Assembly (NCBI GenBank): GCA_963976395.1
Contig: CAXBLG010000112.1
Coordinates: forward strand, 1-7,578
Origin: UBA11612 sp963976395
GTDB lineage: Bacteria; Pseudomonadota; Alphaproteobacteria; Rhodospirillales; Rhodospirillaceae
Direction: 5' to 3'
DNA length: 7,578 nucleotides
Shown: positions 1-6,639 of the stretch, one piece after another
Layout of the letters: every line of letters starts with the position of its first letter
Position numbering within the stretch: position 1 is the first letter of the stretch
Program-made: the position numbers and the translations under genes
The notes under the pieces: generated by a model
Databases searched by the model: none
What the model was told of the DNA's origin: nothing
The model's input: only the letters and a program-made list of their open reading frames with translations

Positions 1-1
1 A

Positions 2-2119
2 TTTGAACTCTCCGCATCCGTTGGCGGCGATACCGAGACTACTTGGAAAGACGGCCTGACGTACGACGGCGGGTCATACGATTGGCTCGGCTTCGACAGT
101 GGTATCCGTGACATCCCAGCGCCGCTTCAAGCCGCGATTGACTCCGGACTTCGTCTTAATAGTTTGAATTATACTGACGAAGAACTGCAGACGATTGGAC
201 GCAGTTTCGTCAACTCCGAACTGTGGGCCGTATTCGAAGGTACGACGCCGGGTGATATTTCGGTCGATGCCACATACGGCGATCGCTTCCTGAAAGGAGA
301 TGCCAGTGTGGGGTTCGTGGCGTCCATTGGTTACGACAACAGCTGGACCACGAAGCGCGGATTGGCGCAATCTGGCCGGTTCGGAGCGGACGCCAATGGG
401 GATCGGGTGCTGGTCGTTGCCGACGACTTTAACTTTGTAAGTACGCAAAACGACGTGCAATGGCATGCCTTGTTGGGCATGGGTGCGGATTGGGAAAATA
501 CCGAACTGAAGGCGACCAGCCTTTACATCCGTAACACCACAAAGGAAGCGCGGTCCGTGCAGGGCCAAGCCATTCAGTTCGACGCTTTGGTGCGTCAGGA
601 TGCGGTCGAATGGTTCGAGCGCCAGATGTGGACTAATCAACTGGATGGCTTGCACCGGTTTGCCGACGGTGATTTCACCGCGAACTGGAAGCTGTCGTAC
701 TCGATCGCGTCTCGTGATGCGCCATACGAGCGGTTTGTCCAGTATAGAGATTTTGGCGACGGACAGTTGCGCTATGATTCACAGCAGGGCCGTAACTTGA
801 CCCGCTTCAGCTATATTGACGATACGCTAATGTCAGGCGCGCTGGATCTGAATTGGACAACAAGCGTGGGTGCGCGCGAGGTTATCCTGAAGGCCGGCTA
901 TCTTTATACCGATACAGACAGAGACTCTCAGCAGCGGGATTATCGTTTGCTGCCGACTGGCGGGCCAATTCCCGATGACTTGTTGCTTAGTCGCATCGAC
1001 TACATATTTTCTGACCAAAACATAAATCCGAACCGTTTCGTAATCACTGAAGTGACCGGTAGTGCTGCACCGCCGGCTTATACAGGTGCTCTCAAGGTGC
1101 ACGGTGTATATCTAGGGACGGATGCCGAGGTTATGGATTTCGTTCGCGCCGCTATCGGTGTGCGCTACGAAACGGGCAAACAAACCGTTGATACGTTTGG
1201 TTTCTATTCGCCGAATACAGGTGTTGAGTCACTGATTGACCAGGATTACTGGCTGCCCGCCGGTACACTAACGTGGAACTTTGCGGAGAATATGCAGGTT
1301 CGTTTCGGTGCCTCTCAGACTATCGCTCGTCCACAGTTCCGTGAATTGGCTCCGTCCGAATTTATCGACGTTGACACGGACCGTAGTTTCGTTGGCAACC
1401 CGAATCTTACTAACTCTAAGCTTACCAATTTTGATGTCCGCTGGGAGTGGTATTTCCAAGACCAGGACTACGTGACGTTGGGCGGCTTTTATAAAAAGCT
1501 GAAAGACCCCGTCGAAGAAACGATCAACGAAGTGGGTGATAATCTCCAGACAACCTTCCAGAACGTCCCGCGTGCGACCGTTTGGGGTGTTGAGGCCGAG
1601 TTTAAGTACGTGTTCGAATCCATGTCTGACTCGTCTTGGCTAAGAACTAAAAACTTTTTCTTCTCGACGAATTATACGTTTAGCGACTCAAGCATTGACA
1701 TTAAGCCCGGAGATACGGTCGTACGCTCCAACGGAACAGTGCTTCCTGCTGAATTCGTGATTCAGGATGGCCGTTCGCTGCAAGGCCATTCCAAGCACCT
1801 CTTTAATATCCAATTCGGTTACGAAGATGTAGAAGCGAACTCTTCAGCGACACTATTGCTTAACTATTCGAGCAAACGTATTCGTGCAACAGCGCCGCAG
1901 ACGCTGCCTGAAATTGTCGAACGGCCGCCAATCACGTTGGATTTTAACTATAGCAAAAGTTTCTATGCGTGGGGCGGCGACTATGAGGTTGGCTTCAAGG
2001 CCGAGAATCTTTTGGGGTCCGATTATAAGGCGCGTCAAGAACTTGGTGGCGTGAGAGTGGATGTGGACACCTATAAACGTGGCCAAGCATTCTCTCTTAG
2101 CCTTAAACGTACTTTCTAA
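2..2119 (+). CDS. TonB-dependent outer-membrane receptor, C-terminal beta-barrel portion (5' partial)
   Basis: Outer-membrane active transporter driven by TonB-ExbB-ExbD; the substrate cannot be read from this part. The frame is open from base 2 with no stop before TAA at 2117-2119, giving 705 visible residues, so the gene begins upstream of the window. A TTG at 164 is an internal Leu codon, not a credible start, because the receptor-like sequence continues before it (TWKDGLTYDGG, YDWLGFDSGIRDIP). The N-terminal signal peptide, TonB box and most or all of the plug domain are therefore outside the window. Visible parts are alternating aromatic/hydrophobic barrel strands, the family block ARPQFRELAP (visible residues ~442-451) followed by GNPNL, strand-like stretches such as VRWEWYF and VWGVEAEF, and a C-terminal SLSLKRTF ending in Phe, the usual BAM recognition signal. 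I see no cysteine. Ligand candidates by family breadth include iron-siderophores, saccharides and peptides; none is favoured. Family assignment is strong. Confidence 0.93.
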   Translation, partial: FELSASVGGDTETTWKDGLTYDGGSYDWLGFDSGIRDIPAPLQAAIDSGLRLNSLNYTDEELQTIGRSFVNSELWAVFEGTTPGDISVDATYGDRFLKGDASVGFVASIGYDNSWTTKRGLAQSGRFGADANGDRVLVVADDFNFVSTQNDVQWHALLGMGADWENTELKATSLYIRNTTKEARSVQGQAIQFDALVRQDAVEWFERQMWTNQLDGLHRFADGDFTANWKLSYSIASRDAPYERFVQYRDFGDGQLRYDSQQGRNLTRFSYIDDTLMSGALDLNWTTSVGAREVILKAGYLYTDTDRDSQQRDYRLLPTGGPIPDDLLLSRIDYIFSDQNINPNRFVITEVTGSAAPPAYTGALKVHGVYLGTDAEVMDFVRAAIGVRYETGKQTVDTFGFYSPNTGVESLIDQDYWLPAGTLTWNFAENMQVRFGASQTIARPQFRELAPSEFIDVDTDRSFVGNPNLTNSKLTNFDVRWEWYFQDQDYVTLGGFYKKLKDPVEETINEVGDNLQTTFQNVPRATVWGVEAEFKYVFESMSDSSWLRTKNFFFSTNYTFSDSSIDIKPGDTVVRSNGTVLPAEFVIQDGRSLQGHSKHLFNIQFGYEDVEANSSATLLLNYSSKRIRATAPQTLPEIVERPPITLDFNYSKSFYAWGGDYEVGFKAENLLGSDYKARQELGGVRVDVDTYKRGQAFSLSLKRTF

Positions 2120-2148
2120 AACTGAACTAGCTGCTCGTAAATATCGGG

Positions 2149-2190
2149 TTTTGAGACACTTTGACTAACATGGCACTTAATCAAAAATAC
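2149..2190 (+). promoter_or_regulatory. Possible gsp promoter/operator region in the receptor-gspC gap
   Basis: The gap between the receptor stop and gspC (2120-2236) is AT-rich in its middle. Two sigma70-like pairings are possible: TTGAGA (2151-2156) with CTTAAT (2176-2181) at 19 bases, and TTGACT (2161-2166) with AAAAAT (2183-2188) at 16 bases. Each -35 matches 5 of 6 and each -10 matches 4 of 6, so both are weak. They sit among short repeats: TTTTGA at 2149-2154, TTTGA at 2160-2164 and the inverted TCAAAA at 2181-2186. I see no GC-rich hairpin followed by a T run after the receptor stop, so readthrough from the receptor gene into gspC is equally possible. Confidence 0.25.
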
Positions 2191-2225
2191 GCACAGTCGC
2201 GTCCATTTCGGGCGGTGATTGAAGC

Positions 2226-2230
2226 AGGAG
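2226..2230 (+). promoter_or_regulatory. Ribosome binding site of gspC
   Basis: AGGAG lies 6 bases before the ATG at 2237. This decides the start: the in-frame TTG at 2219, which would add six residues, has only a poor GGCGG three bases upstream. Confidence 0.75.
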
Positions 2231-2236
2231 CAGACC

Positions 2237-3157
2237 ATGTACCGTTTGAAATCATTCGGGAGGGGCATCGCTAGCCCCGACCGCATGGCATCCGCTGTTC
2301 AGCGGTTGACCACTTGGATTAGGCCGTTTCGACGGACCATCCAAAGGATGCCTGTTGCGCGGCGCGTGGCGGCCGTGGAAATTGCGCTTGTCGTGGTATT
2401 AGCTGCGCTCTCTGCGGAATTTCTGTGGTTGGTATTGACGCCGGCAGTAATGTCGGGATCATCGGCCGTAGCGCACGCTGTACCTCAGGTACGCACATCT
2501 TATGCCGCACGTGCAAATGCGGCGCTCCTTACCACAACAGATATGTTCCACCGGGAGTCGCTTAATAGTTCTGGATCGAGATCAATTGATATTGACGCGC
2601 CAGAGACTCTTCTAAACCTGACCCTTTTTGGAGTTCGCTCTGATGCGAGGGCGGACGGTGGCAGCGCCATTATAGGGACGCCGGACAATGCCCAAGACGT
2701 TTATGTTTTGGGCCAGGAAGTTGTTAGGGGCGTGCGTCTGGAGCACGTCATGCATGATCGAGTCATTATTCGGCGCAACGGTGTGGCCGAGAGTCTCTTC
2801 TTGGACAAAGACCAACTTGCTAAGTCCACCGAGATCGCCGCCACGCGTGCTAACGGTGCGGACGGAGTTGCCCGCAGTCGTATAGACACCGGCATCACCG
2901 ATTTACTTTCGCAAATTCAACTTCAGCCACGTGACAACGGGCCTGGCGCGGTTATTCAGCCGCGCGGGGATAATACATTTCTGCAACAAGCCGGGCTCGT
3001 TGCAGGTGATGTGCTTTTGGCCGTGAATGGAACTCCTATTAGCGGCATCAGCGAACTCACGGCTTTGGCTCGTACGTTGAAAAAGACGGATGGAATTGTA
3101 TTGAAATTGGAACGAGACGGGCGCGTCGAACAGCGCCGGATTGTGGTGGATAGATAA
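2237..3157 (+). CDS. gspC: Type II secretion system protein GspC (inner-membrane/secretin connector)
   Basis: Bitopic inner-membrane protein whose periplasmic part binds the N0 domain of the secretin GspD, linking the platform to the outer-membrane channel; its C-terminal domain is implicated in substrate recruitment in studied systems. The product has 306 residues from the ATG with a good Shine-Dalgarno. Residues 1-48 form an arginine-rich cytoplasmic arm with about ten Arg. One membrane helix follows at ~49-67 (IALVVVLAALSAEFLWLVL). A variable linker leads to the homology region at ~125-190, beginning LLNLTLFGV and including VYVLGQEV and DRVIIRRNG. The C-terminal PDZ domain spans ~216-306, with LQQAGLVAGDVLLAVNGTPISG as its core (residues ~250-270). 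It is the first gene of the gsp cluster, ending two bases before gspD. The long N-terminal arm is the only odd feature. Assignment rests on domain order plus the gspD-E-F neighbours and is firm. Confidence 0.95.
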   Translation: MYRLKSFGRGIASPDRMASAVQRLTTWIRPFRRTIQRMPVARRVAAVEIALVVVLAALSAEFLWLVLTPAVMSGSSAVAHAVPQVRTSYAARANAALLTTTDMFHRESLNSSGSRSIDIDAPETLLNLTLFGVRSDARADGGSAIIGTPDNAQDVYVLGQEVVRGVRLEHVMHDRVIIRRNGVAESLFLDKDQLAKSTEIAATRANGADGVARSRIDTGITDLLSQIQLQPRDNGPGAVIQPRGDNTFLQQAGLVAGDVLLAVNGTPISGISELTALARTLKKTDGIVLKLERDGRVEQRRIVVDR

Positions 3158-3159
3158 AA

Positions 3160-5130
3160 ATGTCGTTTATAAAAAATGGGTTTTGTGGGGTCGTCGGCGT
3201 TCTGATGGTCACTTATATTGTTGCCTCAGTATCCAACCAAGTGGCGGCTCAGGAACAAGTCTTAAATATGCGCGATGCGGAAATTCGCGCGTTTATAAGT
3301 GATGTCTCAATGATGACGGGACACACATTCATCGTCGATCCGCGCGTGCAGGGTAAAGTCACCGTTGTTTCGCAAGCGCCGTTAAACGCGAAGGAAGTGT
3401 TCGACGTTTTCATGTCGACTTTGCGTGTGAACGGCTTCACGGCTGTGCCGACATCCAGCGGAACATATCGCATCGTCCCCGAAGAAACGGCAGCTCAGGA
3501 TGCGGTGCCGATGGGTGGTGCATCTGATGGAGACCAGGTGGTTACGGCGGTGTTTAAGCTCAAGTACGCCGACGTAAACACCGCCCTGCAGATGATTCAG
3601 CCTATGATCAACCGGCAGGGACGTGCGGTCAGTAGCCGGGGCAGCGACGCAATTATTGTTGTAGATTATGCGTCCAACGTGCAGCGCATTCGCGAAATCA
3701 TCGCGTCCCTGGATAAAGATCCGTCGGTGATGCGCATAGTAACTTTACGCAATATGCCTGCGTCTCAGATGGCACAGGCTATTACGGACCTTGCGCAAGC
3801 GCAGGGTGATCCCTCGAATCCCATGGTAAATTTTACGGCGATTCCTGTGGACGGGAGCAACCTAATTGTGTTGCGCGGACCGCCGGAATTGTTAAGCCGC
3901 ATTGCCCCTATTGTTGAGGAACTGGATACACGCGGGGCGGCCGATGGCGGCACCAAGGTTGTGTATCTACGCCATGCGGCTGCCGAGGAGCTGCAGCCGT
4001 TATTGGAGCGTATAAGTTCTCTCACGCCGGGTACTCAAGGTGAGGGCGCGCGCGGGCGCGCTAATATAGGTGTCGATCTAGGCACTAATGCACTGGTGAT
4101 CAATGCCTCGCCGGATATTCAACGGGAACTTGCCGACGTAATTCGGCAACTCGATATTCCCCGCCAACAGGTTCTGGTAGAGGCAATTATTGTCGAGGTG
4201 TCGGACACCGCTGCGAAACAATTAGGTGTCCAATACATGCTAGCCGGTGCTGAGGGCAGCAATGTTCCGTTCACTGTAACCAACTTTCAAGGCTCTCCCA
4301 GCGTACTCGCCGCCACAGGAGCCATCATTGCTGATCGTGAAACGTCCGGCGAAGACAACGACGTCATTCAATCCTTGCAGGCTCTGGCCGTCGACTCTCT
4401 TCTTGGCATCCCCGGTGCTGCTGTCGGATTTGCCGGCGAGGGTAGTGACGGCACCATCTTTGGAGTGATCTTGAATGCTCTCCAGAGGGATGACGATTCA
4501 AACGTCCTGTCCACTCCGTCCATCATGACCATGGATAACCAACCGGCCTCAATTTTGGTTGGGCAGGAAATTCCCATCACTACTGGTGAAAGCCTAGGTG
4601 CGGATAATGTTAATCCTTTCCGCACTGTCGAGCGCAAAGAGGTGGGCGTCAAACTGGAAGTTAAGCCGCAAATTAACGAAGGCGAAGCGATTAAACTTCT
4701 TATTCGTCAGGAAGTTTCAAGCATTATCGGTCCTATCAACGAACTCTCAACCGATCTCATCACCAATAAGCGAGAGATCGAAACCACCGTAATGGTGGAT
4801 AACGGCGAAATTATCGTTCTGGGCGGCCTTATCGAAGATGATGAGCAGGTTACGCTCGAAAAAATACCTCTCCTCGGAGATATCCCGGTATTGGGACAAC
4901 TCTTTAAAAGCGAGAGTAAATCGCGGAGGCGGACGAATTTGATGGTTTTTCTGCGCCCAACCATCGTCACAAATATCAAAGATCTACGCGCCGTAACCAA
5001 CCGCAAATTTGATTACATCCGATCCGAACAAATTCGCCGAAGCGATGAGGGCGTTTCCAGTCTTGATCAGATGATGAATGAAATTGTCGGCGGTGCAGCC
5101 GCCCCCGCTGGCAGTGAAAACGGAAGCTGA
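3160..5130 (+). CDS. gspD: Type II secretion system secretin GspD
   Basis: Multimeric outer-membrane channel through which folded exoproteins leave the periplasm. The 656-residue length is normal. Signal peptide residues 1-30 have Lys5, a hydrophobic core (GVVGVLMVTYIVASV) and a likely cut after VAA; Cys9 precedes the core and is not a lipobox. Domains in order: N0 at ~33-108 (VLNMRDAEIRAFI, FIVDPRVQGKVTVVS), N1 at ~127-190, N2 at ~195-260, N3 at ~267-332, then the secretin core at ~333-605. Core landmarks are VLVEAIIVEVSD (~338-349), NVLSTPSIMTMDNQ (from 448), VGQEIP (from 467) and IPLLGDIPVLGQLF (569-582), which is the highly conserved C-terminal secretin block. A ~50-residue tail follows, containing FDYIRSEQ, as in many GspD proteins, and ending in a Gly/Ala-rich stretch. 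The ATG is two bases after the gspC stop, with only a weak GGTGGA (3145-3150) upstream, so translational coupling to gspC is likely. No pilotin gene is visible. Confidence 0.97.
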   Translation: MSFIKNGFCGVVGVLMVTYIVASVSNQVAAQEQVLNMRDAEIRAFISDVSMMTGHTFIVDPRVQGKVTVVSQAPLNAKEVFDVFMSTLRVNGFTAVPTSSGTYRIVPEETAAQDAVPMGGASDGDQVVTAVFKLKYADVNTALQMIQPMINRQGRAVSSRGSDAIIVVDYASNVQRIREIIASLDKDPSVMRIVTLRNMPASQMAQAITDLAQAQGDPSNPMVNFTAIPVDGSNLIVLRGPPELLSRIAPIVEELDTRGAADGGTKVVYLRHAAAEELQPLLERISSLTPGTQGEGARGRANIGVDLGTNALVINASPDIQRELADVIRQLDIPRQQVLVEAIIVEVSDTAAKQLGVQYMLAGAEGSNVPFTVTNFQGSPSVLAATGAIIADRETSGEDNDVIQSLQALAVDSLLGIPGAAVGFAGEGSDGTIFGVILNALQRDDDSNVLSTPSIMTMDNQPASILVGQEIPITTGESLGADNVNPFRTVERKEVGVKLEVKPQINEGEAIKLLIRQEVSSIIGPINELSTDLITNKREIETTVMVDNGEIIVLGGLIEDDEQVTLEKIPLLGDIPVLGQLFKSESKSRRRTNLMVFLRPTIVTNIKDLRAVTNRKFDYIRSEQIRRSDEGVSSLDQMMNEIVGGAAAPAGSENGS

Positions 5131-5132
5131 GC

Positions 5133-5137
5133 AGGGA
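5133..5137 (+). promoter_or_regulatory. Unusually close ribosome binding site of gspE
   Basis: AGGGA stands only two bases before the gspE ATG at 5140, shorter than the usual 5-9. The start is nevertheless well supported by the protein: residues 11-19 (YTFAREHGV) match the start of the GspE family, and no better in-frame start lies nearby. Initiation probably relies on ribosomes finishing gspD nine bases upstream. Confidence 0.4.
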
Positions 5138-5139
5138 TA

Positions 5140-6639
5140 ATGACGACGCGAGCTGACCCAATTCTGAACTACACCTTTGCGCGTGAGCACGGTGTAATCC
5201 TCTTGGCTATGGGCGACCCAGCCCGCCTAGGGGTGAGGGAGGGGGCTCGCGCTCATTCGGTCTTAGAGGCGCGGCGTGCCTTGGGTGTGCCCATAGAAAT
5301 AGAGTCTCTGGAGGCCCCCTCGTTTGAACGATACTTGGCAGAGACCTATGCGGTGGATGGAATGGGAGCCGAGGAGATCGCTGACGAATTCGACGGCGAA
5401 AATTCGCTCTATAGCTTGCTTGAGGGCATTCCTAAAGCTGCGGACCTGCTCGAAGTGGACGACGAAGCGCCCATCATTAGGCTCATTAACGGCCTCATCT
5501 CCGAAGCTGTAAAGGTTAAAGCGTCGGATATTCATGTAGAGACGTTTGAAGCACGGCTCTCGGTGAGACTACGGATCGACGGGGTGCTACAAGAAATTGC
5601 CAGCCTATCGGGCCGTGTCGCACCACTCTTGGTGTCCCGCATTAAAGTTATGGCGCGCCTGGATATTGCAGAAAAACGGATGCCTCAAGATGGTCGTTTG
5701 TCGCTGACAATCGGCGGTAAGGCGCTGGACGTGCGCGTGTCAACTCTGCCCTCGCAGCACGGCGAACGTGTTGTTATGCGCCTATTGGACAAATCCCAAG
5801 GCCACTTTCATGTTGATCAGTTGGGAATGGAACCAGCAACACTTGCGGCCTATCGTCAAGCACTGTCCGAACCCAATGGTATTGTCCTTGTCACCGGACC
5901 AACGGGCTCGGGTAAAACCACTACACTTTATTCTGGTCTAACCCGTCTTAATGACAAGACCCGCAATATTCTCACCGTTGAAGATCCAATTGAATATGCG
6001 TTGGAGGGTATCGGTCAAACCCAAGTGAACTCTAAAGTGGGGATGACTTTCGCCGCCGGCTTGAGGGCTATTTTGAGGCAAGACCCCGACGTAGTCATGG
6101 TTGGCGAAATTCGTGACGCTGAAACGGCTCAAATTGCGGTTCAAGCGAGTCTGACGGGTCATCTTGTTTTGTCCACGGTACATACCAACAATGCGGTAGG
6201 GGCTGTTACGCGCCTTCGCGATATGGGGATCGAACCTTTTCTATTGGCTTCCACCGTCAAAGCCATTATCGCGCAGCGTTTGGTTCGGCGACTGTGCGCT
6301 GCCTGCAAAGAAGCTCACGAAGCCAGCGATGCCGAGTGCAAAATACTAAAATTGCCGAATGCTCGACCCGCAATCTTGTATCGCTCCTTGGGGTGCGCCG
6401 TATGTAAGAATACAGGGTATGCAGGCCGTATTGGCATTTACGAGTTGGTTCTCGTGAAAGATGAAATACGGGCCATGATCCACAATGATGTATCCGAGCA
6501 AGATATCGCGCGGGTCGCATTCCAAAACGCGGAAACGTTGATTCAGAGTGGGTTCCGCCATGTTCTAGCCGGGACAACGTCACTCGAAGAAGTCTTAAGG
6601 GTCTGCCGTCAGGATGGGGGTGAGCATGGCGGCGTTTGA
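5140..6639 (+). CDS. gspE: Type II secretion system ATPase GspE
   Basis: Cytoplasmic hexameric ATPase of the secretion-ATPase (PilB/VirB11-like) superfamily; it docks on GspL and GspF and powers pseudopilus assembly. At 499 residues it is full length. An N-terminal GspL-binding domain covers ~1-95. The N2 domain follows, with ASDIHVE at 128-134 and RIDG at 145-148. The nucleotide-binding domain has Walker A GPTGSGKT at 253-260 (Lys259), the Asp box VEDPIEY around Glu281-Asp282, Walker B DPDVVMVGEIRD at 315-326 with catalytic Glu323, and His-box residues His341 and His348 (LTGHLVLSTVHT). The four zinc cysteines are 386, 389, 419 and 422, the Cys-X2-Cys...Cys-X2-Cys module typical of GspE; Cys400 is extra. 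Every catalytic motif is intact, so it should be active. It starts nine bases after gspD and its last 14 bases overlap gspF. PilB is the main alternative, excluded by the gspC-D-F context. Confidence 0.97.
   Translation: MTTRADPILNYTFAREHGVILLAMGDPARLGVREGARAHSVLEARRALGVPIEIESLEAPSFERYLAETYAVDGMGAEEIADEFDGENSLYSLLEGIPKAADLLEVDDEAPIIRLINGLISEAVKVKASDIHVETFEARLSVRLRIDGVLQEIASLSGRVAPLLVSRIKVMARLDIAEKRMPQDGRLSLTIGGKALDVRVSTLPSQHGERVVMRLLDKSQGHFHVDQLGMEPATLAAYRQALSEPNGIVLVTGPTGSGKTTTLYSGLTRLNDKTRNILTVEDPIEYALEGIGQTQVNSKVGMTFAAGLRAILRQDPDVVMVGEIRDAETAQIAVQASLTGHLVLSTVHTNNAVGAVTRLRDMGIEPFLLASTVKAIIAQRLVRRLCAACKEAHEASDAECKILKLPNARPAILYRSLGCAVCKNTGYAGRIGIYELVLVKDEIRAMIHNDVSEQDIARVAFQNAETLIQSGFRHVLAGTTSLEEVLRVCRQDGGEHGGV
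6611..6624 (+). promoter_or_regulatory. Ribosome binding site region of gspF inside the gspE end
   Basis: A purine-rich run within the last codons of gspE, AGGA at 6611-6614 and then GGGGG at 6616-6620 followed by TGAG, precedes the ATG at 6626. It supports that ATG as the gspF start, which gives the family-typical N-terminus MAAFEYEAVD. Confidence 0.55.

Noticed and set aside
74..655. 193-codon open frame on the - strand opposite the receptor
   Set aside because: It lies wholly antisense to a well-supported receptor gene, shows no recognisable domain, and looks like a shadow of the coding strand.
164..2119. Receptor gene starting at TTG 164 as a 651-residue protein
   Set aside because: The same frame is open back to base 2 with family-typical receptor sequence, so 164 is internal and the gene is simply cut by the window edge.
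2131..2233. CTGCTC (2131-2136) could pair with GAGCAG (2228-2233) and mask the gspC ribosome binding site
   Set aside because: Only six pairs across a loop of about 90 bases with no extension; expected by chance.
3175..3190. Cys9 of GspD as a lipoprotein acylation site
   Set aside because: The Cys lies before the hydrophobic core and the preceding residues (NGF) are not a lipobox; a standard signal peptidase I site follows at residue 30.
4044..4062. Alternating GC run in gspD that could be a structural element
   Set aside because: It encodes the N3-domain loop GARGRAN in frame with the family, and short GC-alternating runs are expected in arginine/alanine codons.
5128..5142. gspD and gspE share a reading frame, so readthrough of the TGA at 5128 would give a GspD-GspE fusion
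   Set aside because: It would join an outer-membrane secretin to a cytoplasmic ATPase, which makes no topological sense; gspE has its own ATG, and shared frame occurs by chance one time in three.
5230..5245. G-rich run in gspE resembling a G-quadruplex
   Set aside because: Only three tracts of three or more G are present (GGGG, GGG, GGGGG), and the run reads as normal GspE codons (LGVREGAR).
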